Positions 7,933 through 13,544 of a stretch of DNA of 15,911 bases are shown one piece after another. Origin of the DNA: an uncultured Treponema sp. (GTDB taxonomy: Bacteria; Spirochaetota; Spirochaetia; Treponematales; Treponemataceae); NCBI GenBank assembly GCA_905372265.1, contig CAJPOL010000035.1, positions 1 through 15,911 of the forward strand, read 5' to 3'. The notes under the pieces are model-generated. The model made no database searches. It saw only the letters and a list, made by a program, of their open reading frames with translations, and was not told the DNA's origin. Both the position numbers and the translations under genes were made by a program. Numbering within the stretch: the first letter of the stretch is position 1; each line of letters starts with the position of its first letter.

Positions 7933-8475
7933 TCATTTGCGCTCTGGCGGTACGGAGTCCGTCGGCTGTATCAACTCAAAAGACAAATCAATCGAAAAAG
8001 ATTCCTGCTGCATATCCAGCGCAATCTTTGCCCGCCGTTTCCGTTTATCAACCCGAATAATCTTTCCTTCAAGGCCTTTTAAAGGCCCTTCAACAATACA
8101 TATCCGATCATTTTCATCGAAGTAGGCTTTCGACGGATGGACAACTTCTCCGAACGACAGGAAATGATGCAATATCGAAAGATCCTCCGCTGCAAGCGGG
8201 CGGGGAGTATGACTATCGGGCAAAAAGCGGTAAAATCCCGGAACCCTCCGCAAGAACCAATAAAGTGCGGGATTGAGGTCTTCCGTTTCCAAAAAAATAT
8301 AGCCGGGGAAAAGCGCCGCTTGTACAGTCTTGCGCACTCCTTGCTTTCTGATATGCAATACCCGCTGTGGGAAGTACACCTGTGCTTTTTGAATATCACT
8401 TTCTGCAATCTTTTTTATCCGTGCTATATAGGCAGCTTCTTGTCCCGTTTTTACCTGCACTGCATAATAGTCCAT
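7933..8475 (-). CDS. Specialised NusG-paralogue transcription antitermination factor (RfaH/LoaP/UpxY-like)
   Basis: From the ATG at 8475 the protein has 180 residues and the two domains of NusG. The N-terminal NGN domain begins MDYYAVQVKTGQE and contains ALFPGYIFLE (about 54-63). The C-terminal KOW domain reads RICIVEGPLKGLEGKIIRVDKRKRR (124-148). NusG-family proteins bind the RNA polymerase clamp and suppress pausing or link to Rho or the ribosome. Paralogues that head surface-polysaccharide clusters act on their own operon, and this one sits directly before the dehydratase and aminotransferase genes. The open frame extends 32 codons further upstream, overlapping the glycosidase gene, but the conserved NGN start is at MDYYAV. 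The initiator has only a weak SD (CAGCGG), and a promoter lies so close that the leader would be very short. Housekeeping nusG would normally sit near ribosomal protein genes, so a paralogue is the better call. Confidence 0.85.
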   Translation of the reverse strand: MDYYAVQVKTGQEAAYIARIKKIAESDIQKAQVYFPQRVLHIRKQGVRKTVQAALFPGYIFLETEDLNPALYWFLRRVPGFYRFLPDSHTPRPLAAEDLSILHHFLSFGEVVHPSKAYFDENDRICIVEGPLKGLEGKIIRVDKRKRRAKIALDMQQESFSIDLSFELIQPTDSVPPERK

Positions 8476-8486
8476 AACCGCTGTGC

Positions 8487-8515
8487 AGTATAGCACAGAA
8501 AAAAACAATAGGCAA
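8487..8515 (-). promoter_or_regulatory. Sigma-70-type promoter of the NusG-paralogue operon with a dyad over the -10
   Basis: On the minus strand TTGCCT (8515-8510) is separated by 17 bases from TATACT (8492-8487), and TGC directly before the -10 gives an extended -10 (TGn). The -10 is flanked by a perfect dyad, CTGTGC and GCACAG (8481-8498), which could be an operator or a hairpin in the nascent RNA. Transcription would start only a few bases before the ATG at 8475. The promoter is inferred from consensus only. Confidence 0.5.
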
Positions 8516-8530
8516 ATCCCATGCAGAACA

Positions 8531-9778
8531 CTATCGGCGGTTCTTGGTCTCCAACAGCCGGGTAGCCTCATTCTTCGCTTTTTCGAACCGCTTCAAATCA
8601 CATGAGGAAGAAATATAGGTTCCTGCGGCATCGATGAGACCGGCCTTCTTTTTAGCCGTCAAAACACGCAGTACAGCTTCATCAAGCCGGCGGGCGAATG
8701 TATTTTCCGCCGCAGCTTTCTCAGCGATAGCAACGATGAGCGGATATATCTGCTGAATGGAACACATCACCATATCGCAGCCGGCTTCAAGTGCACGCAG
8801 TGCATTATCCGCCGCGGTCGCGCCGTTTTCGCGTAAAGCCTTCATTGCAATATCATCGGTAATAACGAGTCCCGAAAAACGTAAATCGTTACGAAGCAGT
8901 GCAATACCCTTCTTAGAAAAACAAAACGGCACATTTTCTACAGCCGGCGCCGTAACATGCGATACCAGAACGGCTGCAGCCCCTGCCTCAATGGAAGGCT
9001 TAAACGGGGCGCAGTAACGGCTGAGCAATGCGGCGCGGTCAACTTTCAGTTCCGCTGCACCGTTATGCAAGTCAGCGGAACCGTTACCGGGAAAATGCTT
9101 AACCGCCGCAAGTACGCCCCCTTCCTGCATACCGCGTACTGCCGCAGCAGCATAAGAGCCTGCCTGTTCCGGATCGGGGCTGTAGCTTCGCGTACCAAGC
9201 ACCGCCGCATTTTCTTGGGTTTGCGGTTCCGCAACCGGCGCAAGATTCAAATGTACGCCCAGCTCTTTCATTTGCCGTCCTAACAGCATATACAAGGTAC
9301 GCGTTTGTTCAACGGAAAAAAGAGCGCCGGTATCCGCTGCAGGCGGCAGCGGAGCGGTGAGATGCCGTGTCCGATAGACGGAGCCGCCTTCATTATCAAG
9401 GGCATACAGCGGCGGGATAAACGGACGATCTTGTTTCTCCGCTGCTTCCCGAAACGCTTGGTGTCCTGAGCGTAAAAAAGCGGCAAAATCCTGCGCTGTT
9501 GAAGCAATATTAAACTTAAACAAAATAACAGCGCCCGGTGCCGTATCACGGAAGATGTTGACAGTATTTGCACTCACTGCCGTATTCCCTGAAATACTGA
9601 CCATCAGTACCTGCGCCGCTTTTTCGCGGAGTGAAAGACGCGGGAGTAAACTATGAAAAGCAGCCGCTTCTTCCGAAAAAAGAAGCGGCTGTATACTAAG
9701 AAGCAGAACGGCAATCGGAATAAGCCGATTGCCGCATATTTTTTTTAACAAAAACACAAAACCGGTGAAACGCCGCAC
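8531..9778 (-). CDS. Exported glycoside hydrolase family 3 protein, NagZ-like beta-N-acetylhexosaminidase
   Basis: The 415-residue protein carries the NagZ-type pattern of family 3. The substrate-binding ALDNEGGSVYRT (126-137) comes first, then KHFPGNGSADLHNG (227-240) with the mobile-loop Asp236-x-His238 general acid pair, then LVITDDIAM (304-312) with the likely nucleophile Asp308. Only the (b/a)8 barrel is present. NagZ-type enzymes remove beta-GlcNAc from muropeptides, acting in peptidoglycan turnover or recycling. The N-terminus has a basic region, a hydrophobic run (PIAVLLLSIQPLLF, 21-34) and EEAAA, so export or membrane anchoring is likely. The only Cys before it is not in a lipobox. 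The GTG start at 9778 follows the oadB stop with no spacing and no evident SD, so it may depend on coupled translation. GTG at 9757 is an alternative start. The first 120 bases include two strong hairpins. Confidence 0.85.
   Translation of the reverse strand: MRRFTGFVFLLKKICGNRLIPIAVLLLSIQPLLFSEEAAAFHSLLPRLSLREKAAQVLMVSISGNTAVSANTVNIFRDTAPGAVILFKFNIASTAQDFAAFLRSGHQAFREAAEKQDRPFIPPLYALDNEGGSVYRTRHLTAPLPPAADTGALFSVEQTRTLYMLLGRQMKELGVHLNLAPVAEPQTQENAAVLGTRSYSPDPEQAGSYAAAAVRGMQEGGVLAAVKHFPGNGSADLHNGAAELKVDRAALLSRYCAPFKPSIEAGAAAVLVSHVTAPAVENVPFCFSKKGIALLRNDLRFSGLVITDDIAMKALRENGATAADNALRALEAGCDMVMCSIQQIYPLIVAIAEKAAAENTFARRLDEAVLRVLTAKKKAGLIDAAGTYISSSCDLKRFEKAKNEATRLLETKNRR
9661..9691 (-). repeat. 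Perfect 12-bp inverted repeat inside the glycosidase signal-peptide region
   Basis: CAGCCGCTTCTT (9661-9672) and AAGAAGCGGCTG (9680-9691) are exact reverse complements around a seven-base loop. On the minus-strand RNA the stem is followed by CUUUUC, a poor U-tract. It may attenuate transcription coming from the oad operon or hinder translation of the glycosidase. Function is inferred; the symmetry is seen directly. Confidence 0.7.
9709..9734 (+). repeat. Perfect 10-bp inverted repeat with a flanking T-tract (terminator-like on the plus strand)
   Basis: CGGCAATCGG (9709-9718) and CCGATTGCCG (9725-9734) pair perfectly around a six-base loop. On the plus strand CATA and a run of T residues follow, which is the shape of an intrinsic terminator. 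On the minus strand an A-run precedes the stem. No plus-strand gene is present here, so it may be the end signal of the oad operon read in a less standard form. Confidence 0.6.
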
Positions 9779-11158
9779 TTAACCGGCATAGGCGGAAATA
9801 AAAACACCTGCGGCAATTGCGGTTCCGATTACGCCCGCAACATTCGGCCCCATTGCATGCATCAACAGGAAGTTGGACGGATCGTACTCAAGTCCGACCT
9901 TATTTGAAACACGGGCGGCCATCGGCACGGCGGAAACACCTGCGGAACCGATCAACGGATTAATCTTTTCTTTTAAGAAGAGATTCATAAACTTCGCCAT
10001 CAGTATTCCGCCCGCGGTTGCAACACAGAACGCCGTTAAGCCAAGAATGATAATGCCGAATGCTTTCCCATTCATAATCTTTTCAGGAGTCATCTGAGAG
10101 CCGACGCCGAGCGACAGCAGAATGGAAACGATATTGAGCAATTCATTCTCCATTGTCTTTGCAAGCCGGTCAACTACTCCGCACTGCTTTACAAAATTGC
10201 CGAATGCAATCATACCGATAAGCGGGGCAGCCGGCGGAATCAGCAGAATGGTTAACATAAGAATAATAATCGGAAACATAATCTTTTCTGCTTTTGAAAC
10301 TGTCCGCAGCTGCTTCATCTTAATTTTCCGTTCCGCATCGGTGGTCAGCAGCTTCATAATAGGCGGCTGGATAATCGGCACCAACGCCATGTATGAGTAT
10401 GCAGCGACAGCGATAACCGCCATCATGTTAGGCGCCAGCTTACCGGAAACGTAAATGGAGGTCGGCCCGTCTGCGCCGCCTATAATGGCAATAGCGGAGG
10501 CTTCCAGCATCGTATAGTCGATATTCGGCAGATAATTCATCAATGAAACGCCGAACAGCGTCAGAAAAACGCCGAGCTGAGCGGCGCCTCCCAGCAGCGC
10601 AGTTTTCGGGTTCGCAATCAGCGGCCCGAAGTCGGTCATTGCCCCGATGCCCATGAAAATCAGCATCGGGAAAAATTCATTTCCGACGCCCATATTGTAA
10701 ATAAGCCTCAGCATACCGTGCTCGCCGTACATACCCGCACCGGGGATATTCACAAACACCGTTCCGAAACCGATTGGAATGAGCAACAGCGGTTCAAAGT
10801 TTCTTGCAGCTCCGAGGTAAATAATGATAAAACCGATCGCAAGCATAAACAGCCGCTGGTACCCGAATACGGTAGCGGTCTCATCGGATTTTAATCCTTC
10901 AACTTCCTCCTGACCGGTGATAAACGAATAAAGACCGGTATTTTTCCATGTATTCTGCAAAAACTTCCCGACGGAAATATGCGGAACCTTTTCAGAGCCT
11001 GCAATAATTTGTTCCGATCTGCTCTTAGGCTCCTCCTGCCTGCCGTTATCCGCAAATACTTTCCCTATAAAGGACGCGAACACGGAAAGACACACAAGAA
11101 AGAGCGTAATAGTTAAAATATGCCGCGTTTGTTTTTTACGGGCTTCTATTTCTATCAT
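9779..11158 (-). CDS. oadB: Oxaloacetate decarboxylase beta subunit, Na+-translocating membrane pump
   Basis: From the ATG at 11158 the product has 459 residues and is mostly membrane helices. The diagnostic segment IIGGADGPTSIYVSGKLAP (225-243) holds Asp230, the conserved acidic residue of the beta-subunit family used in Na+ transport. Other family segments are FVNIPGAGMYGEHGMLRLIYN and, near the end, SNFLLMHAMGPNVAGVIGTAIAAG. The subunit decarboxylates carboxybiotin and exports Na+. The frame is open 35 codons further upstream into oadA. The start chosen has AGGACGG at proper spacing, and that SD shares bases with the oadA TAG. Compared with the roughly 430 residues typical of enterobacterial OadB, there is an N-terminal extension. 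It has one extra hydrophobic helix (about 13-36) and a polar stretch before the conserved region begins near residue 70. The homologous methylmalonyl-CoA or glutaconyl-CoA decarboxylase subunits look similar; the oadA neighbour decides the call. Confidence 0.92.
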   Translation of the reverse strand: MIEIEARKKQTRHILTITLFLVCLSVFASFIGKVFADNGRQEEPKSRSEQIIAGSEKVPHISVGKFLQNTWKNTGLYSFITGQEEVEGLKSDETATVFGYQRLFMLAIGFIIIYLGAARNFEPLLLIPIGFGTVFVNIPGAGMYGEHGMLRLIYNMGVGNEFFPMLIFMGIGAMTDFGPLIANPKTALLGGAAQLGVFLTLFGVSLMNYLPNIDYTMLEASAIAIIGGADGPTSIYVSGKLAPNMMAVIAVAAYSYMALVPIIQPPIMKLLTTDAERKIKMKQLRTVSKAEKIMFPIIILMLTILLIPPAAPLIGMIAFGNFVKQCGVVDRLAKTMENELLNIVSILLSLGVGSQMTPEKIMNGKAFGIIILGLTAFCVATAGGILMAKFMNLFLKEKINPLIGSAGVSAVPMAARVSNKVGLEYDPSNFLLMHAMGPNVAGVIGTAIAAGVFISAYAG

Positions 11159-11168
11159 ACATACCGTC

Positions 11169-12929
11169 CTATCTGATTTCCGCAAGCGGCTGTCCTGCCG
11201 TAACCTGCGAACCGGGAGAAACCAAGAAATGAATGGAACCGGAGCCGGTCGCCTTAATTTCAAGCTCCATCTTCATCGATTCCACCATGATGACAGTTTG
11301 TCCCGTAGTAACCTGAGCGCCTTCGGAGACGACATGCTTTAACAATGTTCCTGCAACAGGCGCCGGAAGCTGTGTGCCGCCGCCTGCCGCCGCAGCTGCG
11401 GAACCGGAAGATGATGCAGCGCCGCCCTCTTTAACAGCGATAGAATACGGCGTTCCGTTGACAGTGAGCGTACCGTTTGCGGAGGAAACCGCATAATCGG
11501 TTCCGTTGACGGTTACCGTATATGATCCGCCGCCCTTGCCGCCTGCGCTCTTTTTTTCTGCAGGAGCTTCAAACGTAACCGGTCCTTTTGACCGTTCTTT
11601 GAAGAACTTAGGCGCTACTTTCGGGAACATGGCATAGGTCAGTACATCTTCGATAGAATCGCCTGCGCCGTTTTCCTTAGCCTCCGCTTTCATCTTATCC
11701 AGCTCATTGGGCAATAGATCGGCAGGGCGCTGTGTGATAGCAGCTTCCATTTTTTCTTCCGCCAATGCGCGCTTTACCAGCTCCTCATTGCAGGCAGCGG
11801 GTGTTTTTCCGTATTTACCGGTGAGCAGACCGCGTGTTTCCGCCGTCAATTTATTGTATCTTCCAAACAGCACGTTGAATACGGATTGGGTACCGACAAT
11901 CTGGCTTGTCGGCGTTACGAGCGGGATATAACCGCAATCTTTCTGTACCAGAGGAATCTCTTTGAGCACTGCGTCCATCTTGTCGGAAGCGCCCTGCTCG
12001 CGCAGTTGGCTTTCAAGGTTCGACAGCATACCGCCGGGAACCTGCGACACAAGAATACGGGTATCGGCGCCGAGGAAACTGGATTCAAACTGCGCATAGT
12101 GCTTCCGTACCTCGCGGAAGTATGCCGCAATTTCCAGCAGGAGTTTAATATCAAGACCGGTATCCCAATCGGTTTCGCGGAAAATTTCAACTAATGTTTC
12201 CGTCGGGCTATGCGAGGTGCCCATCGCCATTGAAGAAATAGCGGTATCCAAAATATCGGCGCCCGCTTCGGCAGCTTTCAGCAGCGTAGCAACGGATAAA
12301 CCGGTTGTCGCATGGGTATGAATATTGACCGGAATGCTTGTTTTCTTTTTAATGGCCGTTACAAGTTCAAAGGCATCAAAAGGCTTTAACAAACCCGACA
12401 TATCTTTAATACAGATAGAATCCGCTCCGAATTCAGTATATGTTTTTGCAAGTTCCGCATAGTTTTCTATTGTATGATACGGTGTCGTCGCATAGGAAAT
12501 CGCCATCTGTACATGTTTACCGGTTTTTTTAGCGGCGTCCGCTGCACGCTTTAAATTACGGGGGTCATTCAGCGCATCAAAAATACGGAAAACGCCGATA
12601 CCGTTGTCGGCTGCCGTTTTAACGAAAGCGTCCACGACATCATCGGCATAGTGCCGGTAACCTAATAGATTCTGTCCGCGCAGCAGCATCATAATGGGGG
12701 TATTCGGCAAAGCCTTATGTAAAGAACGCAGTCTCTCCCACGGATCCTCATTTAAAAAACGTATGCATGAATCAAACGTTGCGCCGCCCCATGCTTCCAA
12801 ACTCCAATAGCCGACGCTGTCGAGTTTATCGCAAATAGGCAGCATATCCGCCGTTGTCATACGGGTCGCATGTAAAGACTGATGAGCATCTCTCAGTACT
12901 AAATCGGAAATCCGAACCTTCTGTGCCAT
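11169..12929 (-). CDS. oadA: Oxaloacetate decarboxylase alpha subunit (biotin-containing carboxyltransferase)
   Basis: The 586-residue protein has three parts. The carboxyltransferase TIM barrel starts with LRDAHQSLHATR (metal ligand Asp14), continues with Lys175 in IKDMSG, and has the metal-binding HTH at 204-206. A conserved carboxylase domain extends to about residue 460. A flexible Ala/Gly/Ser-rich linker, with two VNGTxY repeats, joins a biotinyl domain whose ESMKMELE motif places biotin on Lys553, 33 residues from the end. The enzyme moves the carboxyl group of oxaloacetate to biotin, leaving pyruvate; the membrane beta subunit then releases CO2 and pumps Na+. The length is normal for OadA (about 590). 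The start is ATG with TAGGAG at good spacing, 9 bases after oadG. The order G-A-B matches known oad operons. A pyruvate carboxylase B subunit looks similar, but oadG and oadB next to it settle the role. Confidence 0.95.
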   Translation of the reverse strand: MAQKVRISDLVLRDAHQSLHATRMTTADMLPICDKLDSVGYWSLEAWGGATFDSCIRFLNEDPWERLRSLHKALPNTPIMMLLRGQNLLGYRHYADDVVDAFVKTAADNGIGVFRIFDALNDPRNLKRAADAAKKTGKHVQMAISYATTPYHTIENYAELAKTYTEFGADSICIKDMSGLLKPFDAFELVTAIKKKTSIPVNIHTHATTGLSVATLLKAAEAGADILDTAISSMAMGTSHSPTETLVEIFRETDWDTGLDIKLLLEIAAYFREVRKHYAQFESSFLGADTRILVSQVPGGMLSNLESQLREQGASDKMDAVLKEIPLVQKDCGYIPLVTPTSQIVGTQSVFNVLFGRYNKLTAETRGLLTGKYGKTPAACNEELVKRALAEEKMEAAITQRPADLLPNELDKMKAEAKENGAGDSIEDVLTYAMFPKVAPKFFKERSKGPVTFEAPAEKKSAGGKGGGSYTVTVNGTDYAVSSANGTLTVNGTPYSIAVKEGGAASSSGSAAAAAGGGTQLPAPVAGTLLKHVVSEGAQVTTGQTVIMVESMKMELEIKATGSGSIHFLVSPGSQVTAGQPLAEIR

Positions 12930-12938
12930 ATTTTTCTC

Positions 12939-13172
12939 CTATTCTCTTTCGTGTAAAGCGGCTGCAATTGCAGCGACAACCGCATGTTGAGCCGTATTTG
13001 CCTGCGGTGCGGCAGCGTTCGGCTGCTTCTCTTCTTTATCAAGTCCGAGTGCGCGCACACTGACCTCGACAATTTTCAAGGCAATTATCTGAATGATAAT
13101 AAACGAAAACACGATGCCAATTCCAAGCAGCGTCAAGATACCGCTTTGCGCCAGCATTTCTCCAATTGTCAT
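12939..13172 (-). CDS. oadG: Oxaloacetate decarboxylase gamma subunit (small membrane anchor)
   Basis: The 77-residue protein has one membrane helix near the N-terminus (about residues 12-33, ILTLLGIGIVFSFIIIQIIAL). A short charged segment and an Ala/Gln-rich tail ending in HERE follow. Size, topology and position before oadA fit OadG, which holds the alpha and beta subunits together and whose tail binds Zn in characterised enzymes. Here only His63 and His74 lie in the tail, so Zn binding is unproven. GAGGGGG a few bases before the ATG is a clear SD, and a promoter lies about 30 bases upstream. Sequence conservation in this subunit is low, so much of the call rests on neighbours. Confidence 0.85.
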   Translation of the reverse strand: MTIGEMLAQSGILTLLGIGIVFSFIIIQIIALKIVEVSVRALGLDKEEKQPNAAAPQANTAQHAVVAAIAAALHERE

Positions 13173-13201
13173 AGCACCCCCTCATGGTGATTTACTGTAT
13201 A

Positions 13202-13230
13202 ATAATATCGGTTATTGTAAGTTTGTGCAA
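13202..13230 (-). promoter_or_regulatory. Sigma-70-type promoter of the oadGAB operon
   Basis: TTGCAC (13230-13225) lies 17 bases before TATTAT (13207-13202) on the minus strand; a second TATTAT register sits three bases further on. Transcription would begin about 20 bases before the oadG start, leaving space for its strong SD. The call is from consensus match and position only. Confidence 0.6.
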
Positions 13231-13264
13231 GCCGATTGAGGGCGTTCCGGTTTCCGCATCCTGT

Positions 13265-13283
13265 GTAAACCGTCGGGCTTTAC
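13265..13283. repeat. Small hairpin upstream of the oad promoter
   Basis: GTAAACC (13265-13271) pairs with GG plus TTTAC (13276-13283) with one bulged base, around a four-base loop. It lies 35 bases upstream of the oad -35 and begins a cluster of inverted repeats in this gene-free stretch. Confidence 0.45.
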
Positions 13284-13287
13284 GCTT

Positions 13288-13381
13288 GTAGCTTTTTGCT
13301 GTCATAGTATTTATATAAGCAGTGTTATTCCGCTTTCGCTTCATAAACTGCTGCTGTTCAAACCATCAGCAAAAAGGCTAC
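13288..13381. repeat. Nested long inverted repeat in the chemoreceptor-oadG intergenic region
   Basis: GTAGCTTTTTGCTG (13288-13301) and CAGCAAAAAGGCTAC (13367-13381) are reverse complements apart from one extra base. Inside them GCAGTGTTAT (13319-13328) and ATAAACTGC (13343-13351) pair, again with one extra base. The 372-base stretch 13173-13544 holds no gene. This nested stem may be a structured RNA, a small mobile-element relic or a regulatory element; nothing in the sequence names it. Confidence 0.5.
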
Positions 13382-13401
13382 CGCTGCAATCCCTAACGCG
13401 A

Positions 13402-13433
13402 TCTAAGAATTGACATTCCTGTCAATTCTTAGA
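13402..13433. repeat. Perfect 14-bp inverted repeat (strong hairpin)
   Basis: TCTAAGAATTGACA (13402-13415) and TGTCAATTCTTAGA (13420-13433) are exact reverse complements with a TTCC loop. On the plus strand a run of six T follows only after a further seven bases, and on the minus strand there is no T-run, so it is not a standard terminator. TTGACA occurs on both strands within the arms but no matching -10 lies 17 bases away on either. It is about 110 bases beyond the chemoreceptor stop. Confidence 0.75.
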
Positions 13434-13524
13434 CACAAGTTTTTTGTAAGAATCACTGCGAATGGCCGTTTTGCAGTTCACCCGTATATTTTTGGCGATA
13501 TTTTTACTTCGATCACATACATCG

Positions 13525-13544
13525 CCGGCAAAAAAAGAAGCCGG
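13525..13544 (-). terminator. Inverted repeat directly after the chemoreceptor stop, possible terminator
   Basis: CCGGC (13525-13529) and GCCGG (13540-13544) can pair; the minus-strand loop is TTCTTTTTTT. It begins at the base next to the TAA of the chemoreceptor gene. The T-run is in the loop and not after the stem, so this is not a textbook terminator, though its position suggests a 3'-end role. Confidence 0.3.

Noticed and set aside
8476..8571. Upstream extension of the NusG paralogue by 32 codons
   Set aside because: The NGN domain begins at MDYYAV. The extension overlaps the glycosidase gene and contains the likely promoter, so it is not expected to be translated.
11159..11263. Upstream extension of oadB by 35 codons into oadA
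   Set aside because: The extension is Arg/Pro-rich and overlaps the end of the oadA biotin domain. The ATG at 11158 has a good SD and is followed by a normal hydrophobic helix.
13410..13438. TTGACA in the hairpin as a promoter -35
   Set aside because: No acceptable -10 lies 16-18 bases downstream on either strand; the match is explained by the palindrome.
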